Source: Paenibacillus sp.
Lineage (GTDB): Bacteria > Bacillota > Bacilli > Paenibacillales > YIM-B00363
Length of the DNA stretch: 64,000 bases
Assembly: GCF_031177825.1 (NCBI RefSeq)
Contig: NZ_JAPSKE010000001.1
Location: 62,001-126,000, forward strand
Direction: 5' to 3'
The notes below the pieces were generated by a model. It searched no databases and was not told where the DNA came from. It saw only the letters and a list, made by a program, of their open reading frames with translations. Positions 33,076 through 42,870 of this stretch are shown here, piece after piece (within the stretch, counting starts at the first letter, position 1; each line of letters opens with the position of its first letter). Position numbers and translations under genes: made by a program.

Positions 33076-34782
33076 TTACTTCAACGTCGCTAAGTGCTCT
33101 TGATAAATTCTCGTGACTTCGGCGTTTTGCTTGTCGAGGCCTTTGTTCTTCAACGTCGCTTCGAGCTCCGTCCAGATGCCGTCCAGCTTCGACTCATCCT
33201 TCTCGAGGATGAATTTCGGGAGCGTCTTGCCCCACTCCGCGATCGCTTCCGTGTTGAACGCCTTGATTTCGTCCGTCCACTTCGAAACCGAGAAATTATA
33301 CGCTTTCACTTGACCTTGTAGCATCAAGTCGGCAGCTGTCTTCGCGCCGTACTTCGCATACGTTTCGTTAACGGTCGGGCTCTGTCTCTTGGAAATCCAG
33401 CTTTCCGAATGCGCGTACATCGCGAAGTCGCCGTCGGAGAGCGTGAAGCCGTTCGCATAATTCGTGGACAGCGGGCGCGCATACCCGATGCCGAGATCTT
33501 CGTAGAACGTGCTCGGGTTTTGCTTCGTATAATCGATGAACCAGTCCGTTACGGTGCGTTTCCCGTTTTCCACCGTGTAGTATTTGCCTTCGATGCCCCA
33601 CCCGACCAAGATTTGATTCTCCAGCTTATACATGTCGTCGTAGAACTGAATCAGCCGAACGGGGTCCTTAGCGTTCTTCGTGATCGACAGCCACATGTCG
33701 CCGCCGCGGCTTGGATTCTTGGAAGGCTCGCTAATGAGCTTCGTCTTGCCCGGCGCTACGATATCGAAGTACACGTAGGAGCGGTCGTCCATGCCGTTCG
33801 CTTCCAACGTGCCGTTGCAATCGCCGCCGCCGCCGAAGATGACGAGAACGCGCCCTTGCGAGCATTTGGTCGTGAATTGCTCTGGCGTCTGGACGAGCGA
33901 TTCCGGATCGAACAAGCCTTCTTTGTTAATTTGGTTGAAGAACTTGAAGAGATCCGTGTAGCCCGGCTCGAAGAAGCGAAGGCGAGCGTTGTTCTGGTCG
34001 TCGACGAAGTATTGCGCCGTCAACGGGAAGCCGGCGTAGTTGCGCGCCGCGGTGTCGAAGATGTTGTACAGCTGGTTGGCCGCGCCGTAGTTGGAGAAGC
34101 CGATCGTCTTGCCGCCGTCGATTTCCGGATATTTCGCGATGTAGTCGACGACGATTTTCTTGACGTCTTCGAGCGACTTGATTTCCGGGTAACCCGCTTC
34201 CTTCAATACAGCCGATTGGATGCCGATCCAACCTTTTTGACTGAGCTGTTTAACCTCCTGCGTCGGAGGCTGAAGCAAACCGTAGATTTTACCGTCCGTA
34301 TGCTGCAGGATCGACAAGTCATTATTGAAGGCTTTCAAAATGTTAGGAGCATGCTCGTTGATCAAGTCGGTCAGGTCGAGCACTGCGCCAGCTTCAATAT
34401 ACGATTGCAGCGTGTTGTCGTGAATATTGATGACTTCCGGGTAGTCGCCGGCCGCGAGCCATACGTTCATCTTCTCACGGAAGTCGCCCGTGATGATGTC
34501 CCACTTGATCGTCGCGCCGGTACGCTTCGTGATTTCCGCGGCGACCTCGTTGTCCCAGGTAATGTTGGGATTGTCCATGTTCATCGTGAAGGTGAAAGGC
34601 TCTCTTGCGGGTTCTTCTTCCGCCTCAGGCTCCTGCGTCGTCGGCGCGGGCTGCTCCGCTTGCTGCTCGGGCGACGGCGTTGCCGGTTCCTCGCCGGAAT
34701 CCACGTTGGAGCACGCGGTGACCAACAGAATGCCGGCCAGCGTTAGAGCGGTTAGTACGTTGAACCTGCTTCTTTTCCTCAT
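33076..34782 (-). CDS. Extracellular sugar-binding lipoprotein, LplA type (second system)
   Basis: A 568-residue binding protein. The lipobox LVTAC ends a signal peptide near residue 22, and a Glu/Pro-rich tether follows. The body has DYPEVINIHDNTLQSYIEAG and KIYGLLQPPTQEVKQL. It is last in the order LplB, LplC, lipoprotein, the reverse of the first system. The start ATG 34782 is chosen because GGAGGT lies 9 bases upstream. An unusual CSQGRVLVIFGGGGDCNG segment holds two extra Cys that could form a disulfide. Confidence 0.92.
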   Translation of the reverse strand: MRKRSRFNVLTALTLAGILLVTACSNVDSGEEPATPSPEQQAEQPAPTTQEPEAEEEPAREPFTFTMNMDNPNITWDNEVAAEITKRTGATIKWDIITGDFREKMNVWLAAGDYPEVINIHDNTLQSYIEAGAVLDLTDLINEHAPNILKAFNNDLSILQHTDGKIYGLLQPPTQEVKQLSQKGWIGIQSAVLKEAGYPEIKSLEDVKKIVVDYIAKYPEIDGGKTIGFSNYGAANQLYNIFDTAARNYAGFPLTAQYFVDDQNNARLRFFEPGYTDLFKFFNQINKEGLFDPESLVQTPEQFTTKCSQGRVLVIFGGGGDCNGTLEANGMDDRSYVYFDIVAPGKTKLISEPSKNPSRGGDMWLSITKNAKDPVRLIQFYDDMYKLENQILVGWGIEGKYYTVENGKRTVTDWFIDYTKQNPSTFYEDLGIGYARPLSTNYANGFTLSDGDFAMYAHSESWISKRQSPTVNETYAKYGAKTAADLMLQGQVKAYNFSVSKWTDEIKAFNTEAIAEWGKTLPKFILEKDESKLDGIWTELEATLKNKGLDKQNAEVTRIYQEHLATLK

Positions 34783-34862
34783 ACGTTTGCGACCTCCGAT
34801 ATGATTATAGTATTTATTCCAAAGCAGCTTCCGTGTCATGCTAGACGGAAACGGCCTAGAAA

Positions 34863-35741
34863 TCAATCTTTCATGGCGCCGAGCGTCAAGCCTTTCACGA
34901 AGTATTTCTGAAGGAACGGATAGACGAGCAGGATCGGAACGGTGACGAGAATCGTCAAGGTCGACTTAATGGTGAGCGGCGAGATGACCCGCGACGATCC
35001 TTCCCCTTCGGTTTCCGACGTGTTTTCGACGACTTGAATCATCTTTTGCAGCTCGTATTGTAACACCGCTAGATTTTCATTGCGGCTGTTGTACAAGTAA
35101 TTGTCGAACCAAGTGTTCCATTCGTTGACCGCGACATACAACGCGACCGTCGCGACGACCGGAAGGCTAATCGGCATAATAATTCGGGCGAATATGCTGA
35201 AGTCGTTCGCTCCGTCGATATAGGCCGATTCGACGAGACCGTCGGGCAGCTGCTCGAAGAACGTTCGCATAATGAAAATATAGAAAGCGCTGATGAGGCC
35301 CGGAACGATGTAGACGGCGAACGTGTTCAGCAAGTGCAGGTTTTTGATTAACAGGTACGTCGGAATCAACCCGCCGCTCACGTACATGGTGATGACGAGG
35401 GTGAGGCTGAACGCCTTCCGGAAGATGAACGTCTTCCGGCTGAGGACGTACGCGAGCATGCCGCAGCAAAACACCGACAACACGGTTTGGATGACGGTAC
35501 GCGCGACGGAGTTGAAGGACGCCCGCGCCAGCCTCTGATTTTCGAACACATACAAATAATTATCCAAGGTAAACTTCCGCGGCAAGAAGTATAATCCGCC
35601 CCTTAACGCATCCTGCGTTTCGTTCAGCGAGATGACCAGCAAATAGATGAACGGGTAAACGGTCGAGAAGGCTGCGATCGTCAGCATCGCGTAGAAGAAG
35701 ATGTCGACGACTCGTTCTCCCCTAGTCTGGTGAACAGGCAT
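34863..35741 (-). CDS. Carbohydrate ABC transporter permease, MalG/LplC type (second system)
   Basis: A 292-residue membrane permease with six predicted helices. The docking loop reads VESAYIDGANDFSIFARIIMPIS, and the C-terminus FLQKYFVKGLTLGAMKD is characteristic. It lies 20 bases downstream of the LplB-type partner. GGAGCG precedes ATG 35741 by 11 bases. As in the first system, no ATPase gene is nearby. Confidence 0.93.
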   Translation of the reverse strand: MPVHQTRGERVVDIFFYAMLTIAAFSTVYPFIYLLVISLNETQDALRGGLYFLPRKFTLDNYLYVFENQRLARASFNSVARTVIQTVLSVFCCGMLAYVLSRKTFIFRKAFSLTLVITMYVSGGLIPTYLLIKNLHLLNTFAVYIVPGLISAFYIFIMRTFFEQLPDGLVESAYIDGANDFSIFARIIMPISLPVVATVALYVAVNEWNTWFDNYLYNSRNENLAVLQYELQKMIQVVENTSETEGEGSSRVISPLTIKSTLTILVTVPILLVYPFLQKYFVKGLTLGAMKD

Positions 35742-35761
35742 AGGTGCATTCGCTCCAATCG

Positions 35762-36736
35762 TTAGAAGAGGTTGGTTTGATATCTACGGGCGATGGCGTT
35801 CACGATCAATACCATCGTGAGGCTGACCAAAGAATTGAAGATGCCTACGGCGGTGCCGAACGAGAAGTCGCCTTGGTTGAGACCGAGACGAAGCGCTACG
35901 ATCGAGATGACTTCCGAATACTCCGCGGTGATGACGTTGCCGAGCAGGAACTGCGATTCGAATCCGCCGGTGAGCAAGCTTCCAATATTGAGGATCGTAA
36001 GCAGCACGAGCGTCGGAATGATGCAAGGAATAACGATGTATTTCACGCGCTGCCAGCGGCTTGCCCCATCCACGTGGGCGGCATCGTACAGACTCGGGTC
36101 GATGCCGGTGATCGTAGCCAAATAGATGATCGCGCCCCAGCCGAATCCCTTCCACGTCAGGATGATCGTGTGCAAATACCAAAACCACGTCGCTTGACCC
36201 AAGAAGAAGATCGGTTCGTCGATGAGTCCCATCGCCATCAGCAGGTCGTTCAGGATCCCTCCGTCCGGCGACAGCAGCATCACGAAAATATTCGCGACGA
36301 CGACCATGGATACGAAGTGCGGCAGGTAGGTCATCGTCTGTACGATCCGGACGAACCACTTGCTTCGAAGCTCGCTGAGCACGACGGCCAACGCGACGGC
36401 GCAAAACGTGCCTGCGACGAGCTGCATGCTGTTCATGACGAAGTTGTTCCGCAGCGCTTGTAAAAATTGATCGTGCGCGAGCAATGTCTTGAAATGCTCC
36501 AATCCGACCCATTCGGCGCTCCAGATGCTTCGGCCGATCTTATAATCTTTAAACGCCATCAACCAGCCCCAGAGTGGCACGAACTGGAATACGGCGAGGT
36601 GCAGCATGATCGGAACCGACATCCATAACAAAATATGTTGTTTCTGTATCCGCTTCCAAATGGAAGATTTTCGGACTCGGGGTCCAGGGTCGATGGACTT
36701 CATCTTTTCGATGTCCGCAAGCGCATTTGTTTTCAA
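35762..36736 (-). CDS. Carbohydrate ABC transporter permease, LplB type (second system)
   Basis: A 324-residue permease with an extended charged N-terminus and six helices. QFVPLWGWLMAFKDYKIG and the docking loop YDAAHVDGASRWQRVKYIVIP identify it. The start is TTG 36736 with GGAGGAG 8 bases upstream. It is the first gene of the transport operon, behind its own promoter and downstream of the terminator that ends the kinase gene. Confidence 0.92.
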   Translation of the reverse strand: MKTNALADIEKMKSIDPGPRVRKSSIWKRIQKQHILLWMSVPIMLHLAVFQFVPLWGWLMAFKDYKIGRSIWSAEWVGLEHFKTLLAHDQFLQALRNNFVMNSMQLVAGTFCAVALAVVLSELRSKWFVRIVQTMTYLPHFVSMVVVANIFVMLLSPDGGILNDLLMAMGLIDEPIFFLGQATWFWYLHTIILTWKGFGWGAIIYLATITGIDPSLYDAAHVDGASRWQRVKYIVIPCIIPTLVLLTILNIGSLLTGGFESQFLLGNVITAEYSEVISIVALRLGLNQGDFSFGTAVGIFNSLVSLTMVLIVNAIARRYQTNLF

Positions 36737-36765
36737 TCCGATTCTCCTCCGTCCTATTTGTTGCC

Positions 36766-36795
36766 ATTATATCCCCTCGACCGGATCGCTTTGAA
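36766..36795 (-). promoter_or_regulatory. Promoter of the second sugar importer operon
   Basis: On the minus strand TATAAT (36766-36771), a perfect -10 box, lies 18 bases after TTCAAA (36790-36795), a weak -35 as expected for a promoter needing an activator. It is 30 bases from the permease start and downstream of the kinase terminator. Confidence 0.6.
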
Positions 36796-36834
36796 CCGCG
36801 CAATGTTGTTCTTTACTGTGAGATTCTTAAACAT

Positions 36835-36868
36835 AAATAAAAAAACACCCGAAACCATGTTCGGGTGC
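36835..36868 (-). terminator. Terminator after the second sensor kinase gene
   Basis: On the minus strand CACCCGAA-CATGGT-TTCGGGTG is followed by a run of T broken only by one A. It separates the regulator-kinase transcript from the transport genes. Confidence 0.85.
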
Positions 36869-36876
36869 TCGCGTCG

Positions 36877-38679
36877 TTACGCCGACGCTTCGACGGCGGA
36901 GTCGCTTAGAACCGGATGCGTCAGCTCGATGATGGCACCGCCTTCGTCGCCGTTCAGAATGCGAAGGCCGTATCGTTCGCCGAAATAGATCGTCAACCGC
37001 TCGTGAACGTTGCGCAGGCCGACCCCCTTTCGCTGCGCAGAAGCCCCGTTCTCCGGCGATAGCAACGAAGCGCGGAGCTCTTCGGGAATGCCGGGACCGT
37101 TATCGATAATTTCGAATCGAAGCACGGACGACTCCCTTCGACCGGTGATGACGATCTTCACCGTCTCTCCTTCCCCTGCGCACCGAGTGCCGTGTTTAAT
37201 CGCATTTTCCACCAAGGGCTGGAACAACAAGCGCAAACAAGGCAACCGCAAGATGTCGTCGTCGATCAGGTAGACGATGCGGATCGACGTATCCTGCCTG
37301 GCGGTTTGAATGCTCACGTATGCTTTCACATGCTCGATTTCACGCTCCACCGTCGACATCTCGCGTCCGTCGTTCAAGCTAAGGCGAAGCAAATTACCGA
37401 GCGAACGGACCATCTCGCTTATGTCGTCGGACTTCCGGCTTTCCGCCTTCCAGCGGATCGCTTCCAATGTGTTGTATAGGAAATGAGGATTGATTTGGTG
37501 CGTAAGCACTTGAAACTCCAGCTCTTTCTTATCTTTCGCCTCCTTCTCCGCGTTCTGCACCAATTGATCGATCCGCTGCATCAAGTTATCGAATCCATGG
37601 TACAGCCAGCCGATTTCGTCCATCCGCTTCACTTGCGGAAGTCTGGGAAGCAGGTCCCCGCGCTCTACCATGCGCATCGCCTGCACGAGCTTTTGGATCG
37701 GGTTCGTGAAGCGGGAGGTCAAATACGCGACCGTAAAGACGGAAAGTCCGAAATAAAAGAATAAAAACAGAAAGCTGATTTGTTCGATGCCCGAGATCGG
37801 ACGAGTCAGCAAGGATACCGGGAGCAGGCTGACGAGCTTCCAACCGTTGTGCGCCAGCGTCGCGGAGGTCACCATATATTCGTCGCCGTCGATCGCGATG
37901 GTGACGTCGCTTCCCGGCCTCTTCCGGAGGTACTCGCTCAGCTCGGACGAAGCGACGGACGTGCCGATCAGCGTTTGGTCCTGATGGTAGACGATCGTCC
38001 CCTGCTCGTCGATCAGCATGACCTGCTGCTGATCCATCATGATGACGGGAGCTAAATAGTCGCTGAGCGTGCTGACCTTAATGTCGGCCGCGACGAAGCC
38101 GAGCGGCTGCGTCTTGTTTAAACCGTAAATTTGCTTGATTAAGGAAAGGATAGGTTCCTTGTATAGGTAAGGGTTGTCGCTCGGAAGGAACAGCTGCCAG
38201 AACGGGGATTTCATCGCCCCCCCGTCGCGGAACCATTCCTCTTTCTCCACGTCGACATTCTGATAGATCGAATGCGTGAAGGTCGGGTATCGGGAAGGCT
38301 CAATCGGGAAAATGCGGATCGAATACGCATGCGCGTTGCTGCTCAGATCCGTGGAATATTGGATCAACTTCGAGGCGATTTCCATCTCCTCCAAGCTGTC
38401 TGCCGGATCGATGCTAAGCAAATGTTGCATGTCCGGCGAATACATGATGTCGTTCTGCGCCCGGTCCACCAAGTCGAGATAGTTATCCAAATTGTTCGCG
38501 TTCTTGTCCATCATCTCTTTAGAAATCAGGGAGCTGACGTTCTGAATCGCTTGGACCGATTTGGAATAAGAAAAATAACCGATAAAAATAAAAGGAAGCG
38601 CGATGATCAGGAAAAACAAGAGGATCACCTGATACCGGATCGAGAATCGACCCAGATCGAGAAGCGGCGCCTTAGGCAT
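36877..38679 (-). CDS. YesM-type sensor histidine kinase (second system)
   Basis: A 600-residue membrane kinase. Membrane segments lie near residues 15-38 and 297-317, around an extracellular dCache-like sensor. A HAMP domain (FTNPIQKLVQAMRMVERGDL) precedes the phosphoacceptor His in HQINPHFLYNTLEAIRW. ATPase boxes are LVENAIKHGT, IIDNGPGIPEE and GVGLRNVHERL. It overlaps the regulator gene's end by eight bases; here the regulator comes first, opposite to the first system. Confidence 0.94.
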   Translation of the reverse strand: MPKAPLLDLGRFSIRYQVILLFFLIIALPFIFIGYFSYSKSVQAIQNVSSLISKEMMDKNANNLDNYLDLVDRAQNDIMYSPDMQHLLSIDPADSLEEMEIASKLIQYSTDLSSNAHAYSIRIFPIEPSRYPTFTHSIYQNVDVEKEEWFRDGGAMKSPFWQLFLPSDNPYLYKEPILSLIKQIYGLNKTQPLGFVAADIKVSTLSDYLAPVIMMDQQQVMLIDEQGTIVYHQDQTLIGTSVASSELSEYLRKRPGSDVTIAIDGDEYMVTSATLAHNGWKLVSLLPVSLLTRPISGIEQISFLFLFFYFGLSVFTVAYLTSRFTNPIQKLVQAMRMVERGDLLPRLPQVKRMDEIGWLYHGFDNLMQRIDQLVQNAEKEAKDKKELEFQVLTHQINPHFLYNTLEAIRWKAESRKSDDISEMVRSLGNLLRLSLNDGREMSTVEREIEHVKAYVSIQTARQDTSIRIVYLIDDDILRLPCLRLLFQPLVENAIKHGTRCAGEGETVKIVITGRRESSVLRFEIIDNGPGIPEELRASLLSPENGASAQRKGVGLRNVHERLTIYFGERYGLRILNGDEGGAIIELTHPVLSDSAVEASA

Positions 38680-40303
38680 GCTGACTCCCCCTGCTGTTGC
38701 GGTACTCCTGCGGCGTACAGCCGTATTTCCGCTTGAACAGTTTGGAGAAGTGAACCGGGTCTTGGTACCCGACGAGGAAGCTGATTTGATAAACTTTATA
38801 AGTCAGGTCGGCCAACAGTTCCGTTGCCTTCTGCATCCGAACGTCGGTGATGTATTCCAAGAAGTTCATTTCGGTTTCTTTCTTGAACAGCTTGCTTAGC
38901 CACACCGGCGTCACGTGCACCTGCTCGGCCACCGTCTGAAGCGTCAAGTTTTCCTGAAATCGCTGCCTAATAATCCGCATCGCCTCGTGTACGATCTGGC
39001 TTCTCGAATCGGATTGCACCTTAATGCTCTCCGAAGCCTTCAGCAGCTGGTCGATCACCTGCTGCTGCAGCGATTCCAGCGTGTCGAACCGCTCCAGATG
39101 CTCCCAGAGCACGATCGGATTTCTCTCCCACGCGTTCTCCTTCCAACCGGCGGTTCGCTGCGCGGTCCGGAATACGTCGAGCAGCCACTCGAACGTGCGC
39201 TGCTGAAGATCCTTCGGATGGCGGACATTCCACGACTTAACCAGCTTGGGAAAGCCTCCGAGCGCCTCGCGCACGTCCTGCTGCGTACCGTACTTCATCA
39301 GCTCCACGATCCCTTTCGCGCTGGAGAGCGGATCGTCGGCCCGTTCGTCGCCGTCCGGCTCCTGCTCCTCCGACGCCGCCGAGCTGCCGCTCACTTTGGA
39401 GTGCGCCAAGAGCTCTACGGCTCTGCGGCACATCTCAGACAGCTCCCGAACGGAGCCGGAAGCGTCGGCGCAGCCTCGGCTGATCCGAATGTGAAGCTTC
39501 TCGCTCACGCGCTCGCAAGCCTCCGCGGACAACGCGTCGATGTCAGCGAAGCCGAACCCCTCGCTTTCCCCGAACAGGGCGATCCAATCGTCCGATCGGG
39601 AGCGAAACAGAACGTAACGCTTTAACGGTTTCCCTTGAAAATAGAGTTCTAACCGCTCGCCCATGGCCGCAAGGAGAGCGTCTTTATCCGACGGCGTTTC
39701 GGTTCCTGTAATCGCCTTCAAACTATCGATGCCGAAGACGACCGGCCGAAGCCGCGAATGCGGCAGCCAGCCCAGCTTCAACTGCTCGAGCTTATGTTCG
39801 ATGCGCAGCGCCTGACTCTCACGGTAGGGCTGCTCGGTCAATTCGCGCAGCAGTTCTTCCCGGATTTTCGGTATCGCCGATTCGTACCCTTGTTGGAGCA
39901 TGCTGCGGTTCTGCTCGAGCGCCTGCCGTTCGCGCATTCGCTGGAGCGCGAACGCCACGGCCTTCGACAACTCGTCCTTGCTGATCGGCTTCAGCAAGTA
40001 ATCCGACACCCCCATCTTGAAAGCGTCCTTCGCGTAGTGGAAGTCGTCGTAACCGCTGATAACGATCAAGCTTCCGTCATAGCCGGAGCGCACGAGATCC
40101 TCGATCAATTGCAGACCGCTCATGCGCGGCATCCGGATATCCGTGACGATGAGATCGGGAACGCAGCGCTTTGCAAGCTCAAGCGCCGTATCCCCGTCAT
40201 CGGCGTCCAGCACCTCGTCGACGCCCCATTCCGCCCATGGGAGCTGCGTCACCAAACCTTTGCGAATTTCCTTTTCGTCGTCAACGACCAGTACCCGAAC
40301 CAT
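38672..40303 (-). CDS. YesN-type response regulator (second system)
   Basis: A 543-residue regulator. The receiver domain's acceptor Asp is in PDLIVTDIRMPRMSG near residue 55; a long central region follows; the C-terminal AraC-type DNA-binding domain reads TLQTVAEQVHVTPVWLSKLF and FLVGYQDPVHFSKLFKRKYG. ATG 40303 is preferred to the upstream ATG 40333 because AGGAG lies 9 bases before it and MVRVLVVDDEKE is a proper receiver start. It likely controls the adjacent importer and perhaps the hydrolase cluster upstream. Confidence 0.93.
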   Translation of the reverse strand: MVRVLVVDDEKEIRKGLVTQLPWAEWGVDEVLDADDGDTALELAKRCVPDLIVTDIRMPRMSGLQLIEDLVRSGYDGSLIVISGYDDFHYAKDAFKMGVSDYLLKPISKDELSKAVAFALQRMRERQALEQNRSMLQQGYESAIPKIREELLRELTEQPYRESQALRIEHKLEQLKLGWLPHSRLRPVVFGIDSLKAITGTETPSDKDALLAAMGERLELYFQGKPLKRYVLFRSRSDDWIALFGESEGFGFADIDALSAEACERVSEKLHIRISRGCADASGSVRELSEMCRRAVELLAHSKVSGSSAASEEQEPDGDERADDPLSSAKGIVELMKYGTQQDVREALGGFPKLVKSWNVRHPKDLQQRTFEWLLDVFRTAQRTAGWKENAWERNPIVLWEHLERFDTLESLQQQVIDQLLKASESIKVQSDSRSQIVHEAMRIIRQRFQENLTLQTVAEQVHVTPVWLSKLFKKETEMNFLEYITDVRMQKATELLADLTYKVYQISFLVGYQDPVHFSKLFKRKYGCTPQEYRNSRGSQHA

Positions 40304-40492
40304 CGTCTCACGCTCCTGTCGCAGTTTCTCCATAAGTTCGGCATGATACGAAGCTTATCCCCTTCCATCCATTTTGCTTATTGCCGTCCCTCCGCCGCTA
40401 TGCGGCAAATGTAAACTATTCATGGGATTCTTATCTTCTTTCCGATTTCCTATCTATTCGACGCCGGATCATGGGCGTCCTCTCGGGAATGA

Positions 40493-40526
40493 CGAAAAAA
40501 CGCCGAGCCTCTGTTCGCTCGACGTT
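40493..40526 (-). terminator. Terminator after the glycan cluster
   Basis: On the minus strand ACGTCGAGC pairs with GCTCGGCGT (one wobble) and is followed by six T. It lies 27 bases beyond the small PAS-like gene and closes the minus-strand cluster that begins near 49.7 kb. The rest of the 249-base gap to the regulator start shows no other signal. Confidence 0.82.
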
Positions 40527-40552
40527 TCCAAGGATCGCTATGCAATTTCGAA

Positions 40553-41038
40553 CTAGACGAAAAATTCCGGGACGTGATCCGAAACTTCCAATACGCCGAC
40601 GATGTCTTCGTCCGAATTGCGAATCGGGTAATACACCGTCGTCCCGCCATCGCGGTCCCAACGGGTGGGAAGCCCGGAGAAGGCGCGCAAAATTTCCGGC
40701 CATAGCTCCTGAATATGCGTTCCTTCCTGCGGCAAGCCTCCGCCGGCGACCATGACCTCGCCGTGCGTCGGTTGTTCCGGACGCCGAATCCAGAGCGCCG
40801 TCAGCGGCGAGCGATGGGGGTCGATTCGTTCGGTCAGCAGCAGCACTCTCTTCAGCGCGTTGAAGTGTTCCTCCACGAAGTCGATCTCGTCGCCGACGGC
40901 GAACGGATTCGGCGAATTCGCGACCCGAAGCGGGTACTCGCGGCGTTCGGGCGGCATCACGTCCTCCAGTTGATCCCCTTGTAGGAACAACGCCCCGATC
41001 CTTGCGATTTCCATTAAAGAATACGTGCTTCGCTTCAT
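40553..41038 (-). CDS. Small PAS-like protein of unknown function
   Basis: A 161-residue soluble protein. The C-terminal half, with TTVYYPIRNSDEDIVGVLEV, resembles the end of PAS_10/DUF438-type sensor folds, in which a beta-sheet carries a similar YxPIRDxxGxxxGxLEV stretch. No catalytic or DNA-binding module is seen. AAGGGG precedes the ATG by 9 bases. It is the last gene of the glycan cluster, 13 bases behind the DUF4091-like gene. The relation is based on pattern only. Confidence 0.6.
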   Translation of the reverse strand: MKRSTYSLMEIARIGALFLQGDQLEDVMPPERREYPLRVANSPNPFAVGDEIDFVEEHFNALKRVLLLTERIDPHRSPLTALWIRRPEQPTHGEVMVAGGGLPQEGTHIQELWPEILRAFSGLPTRWDRDGGTTVYYPIRNSDEDIVGVLEVSDHVPEFFV

Positions 41039-41051
41039 GGTTCGAGTCCCC

Positions 41052-42836
41052 TTATCCTAAAATTCCCCACAGTTTTCGCTTCATGACGTCGAACGATTCC
41101 GGGGCCTTCCCGTGGTGCAGCACGGCTTTCGGGGCGTCGCTGAACATCTGGTCCTCCCATTGGTGCGGGGGCAGCGTCGCGAACTCCGGCCGGCCCGGCC
41201 ACCAGGCGTCCGGCTCGACGTCGAATGCGTCGGCGAACGCGTCCCTGACCGCGTTCCGGCGAACCTCCGGCTGCTCGCGGATCCACCGCTCCGCGCAATC
41301 CGCGACCTGCCCGCTGTTGCGGAGCGTCTTGAGGCGGATCGACGGCATCGGCTCTAACAACCCGAATAACCGGTCTCCCGGGTAAAACAGCGCGGTGCCC
41401 CCGTTCGAATCGGGCGTCTCGTACCAGCGGTCGCCCCACTTCGTGCTTTCCCAATACACGAATCCGTCCACCCCTCTGGCCACCGCGGTAAGCGGAGCGA
41501 TCGCGGAGGCGAGCAGCGTTTCATGAATGGATGCGGCGGTGCCGTACGTCCACACTTCGCAGCCGGCCGCGCGAAGCGCACTCAGACCTTCCGGAAACCA
41601 AGAGAATATTTGCTGATTGACGACCCAGAGCTTGATCAGATCGGCGTATTTGTCATAATGATGGCCGTAGCTCCAACTGGAATCGGTACGGAAAATAAAC
41701 TGCGCCCCGTCCTTCTTCTCCAATACGTCCTTCGCGAGATCGTAGAAAATGTCGTTGATTTTCTCGTCCCACATAAATCTCGTTTCGTCGCCGTCGTACG
41801 GGAACAGTTTGTAACGCTTCTTATGGTTCAGGAACAATTCGAACTTCGTTCCGAGCCAGCCCTTCTCGGTGAAATGCCGGTAGAACTCTTCCAGGATCGT
41901 CGCGAATTCCGTCTTGTACCCTTTCGTCCCGAATTTCACGTAATCGGCCGGCCAATGGAAATTAAACGGCAAATACATATACGGCAGCGGAATCGGTCCC
42001 CGCTTCGTTCCTTCGAACGCGGACCCGTCGAAATACGAGCCGAAGTGTTCGTCGAATCGAGACCAGTCCTTCACCCGAATGTTCTTCCCTCTGCCTTCCA
42101 CCTCGGGGATGAACGCGGAAGGAATTTTCCCAGAATGCTGGTACGGCAAGTAATGCAGCAAGCAGCGGTGCTCGTGGGCCATTCGGAAGAAGCGGCGTTC
42201 CACTTCGTTATACGTGCCGTCCTCGTACCGATGCTCGTTGTTTCGTAAGTAATCCATCCGCTTGGAAATATTGTCCGCGTAGCTGTTCAGATCGGCGACG
42301 ATATACGATTCGTTCGGCACGACCGTCGCAAGCGCCGTTAGGCGAATCACGTGCGTGTCGGTCCCCGCCGCCGACGTCACGTGGATCGCACCGCGGTATT
42401 CGCCCGCCCGAATATGCGAAGGAACGAACAGATCTACCCAGCAAGCGGCGTACGCTTGATCTTGGACATCGTTCCTCTTCGCGATCGCGGAGAACGTTCG
42501 CGGCGAAGAGGCGCCCTCCTTCAGCGGCACGAGCGCATCCGGGTAATACTTCCCCTTGACGCGGTGATACCACTCGGCGTAATAGGTGAATTCCTCCGTG
42601 CCGATTTCGTCGAATTCGCCCTTCATCGGCTCGGCCGAAAATCGAATGTCGGCGTCCGCGGCGCCGTCGAGCCGTACGATGATTTGGAAGGATACATACC
42701 CGTTCCGAGGCGAGACGAGGCCGATCGACCGCTCCCGGTCCGCCGCAGGCGTCGAACTCTTCGCTTCTTCCTCCAGCGCCTCGCCGGTTTGCGGACAGAT
42801 CCGGATCATATCGTGAATCAAGAAACTGTTGCTCAT
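41052..42836 (-). CDS. DUF4091-like glycoside hydrolase-fold protein
   Basis: A 594-residue protein without a signal peptide. The N-terminal 200 residues look like a beta-sandwich (RNGYVSFQIIVRLDGAADAD, HIRAGEYRGAIHVTSA) and the remainder like a TIM barrel (FNFHWPADYVKFGTKGYKTEF, YGTAASIHETLLAS, GVDGFVYWESTKWGDRWYE), an arrangement seen in DUF4091 proteins. Activity is unproven for the family. The start ATG 42836 is supported by AAGGAG. It is 34 bases downstream of the GH2 gene and probably acts with it on the same imported glycan. Confidence 0.65.
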   Translation of the reverse strand: MSNSFLIHDMIRICPQTGEALEEEAKSSTPAADRERSIGLVSPRNGYVSFQIIVRLDGAADADIRFSAEPMKGEFDEIGTEEFTYYAEWYHRVKGKYYPDALVPLKEGASSPRTFSAIAKRNDVQDQAYAACWVDLFVPSHIRAGEYRGAIHVTSAAGTDTHVIRLTALATVVPNESYIVADLNSYADNISKRMDYLRNNEHRYEDGTYNEVERRFFRMAHEHRCLLHYLPYQHSGKIPSAFIPEVEGRGKNIRVKDWSRFDEHFGSYFDGSAFEGTKRGPIPLPYMYLPFNFHWPADYVKFGTKGYKTEFATILEEFYRHFTEKGWLGTKFELFLNHKKRYKLFPYDGDETRFMWDEKINDIFYDLAKDVLEKKDGAQFIFRTDSSWSYGHHYDKYADLIKLWVVNQQIFSWFPEGLSALRAAGCEVWTYGTAASIHETLLASAIAPLTAVARGVDGFVYWESTKWGDRWYETPDSNGGTALFYPGDRLFGLLEPMPSIRLKTLRNSGQVADCAERWIREQPEVRRNAVRDAFADAFDVEPDAWWPGRPEFATLPPHQWEDQMFSDAPKAVLHHGKAPESFDVMKRKLWGILG

Positions 42837-42870
42837 GACACGGCTCCTTATCGTCATATTGGGCAAGCCC

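Noticed and set aside
33409..34746. A 445-codon open frame on the plus strand
   Set aside because: It is antisense to the second sugar-binding lipoprotein gene and has no recognisable domain.
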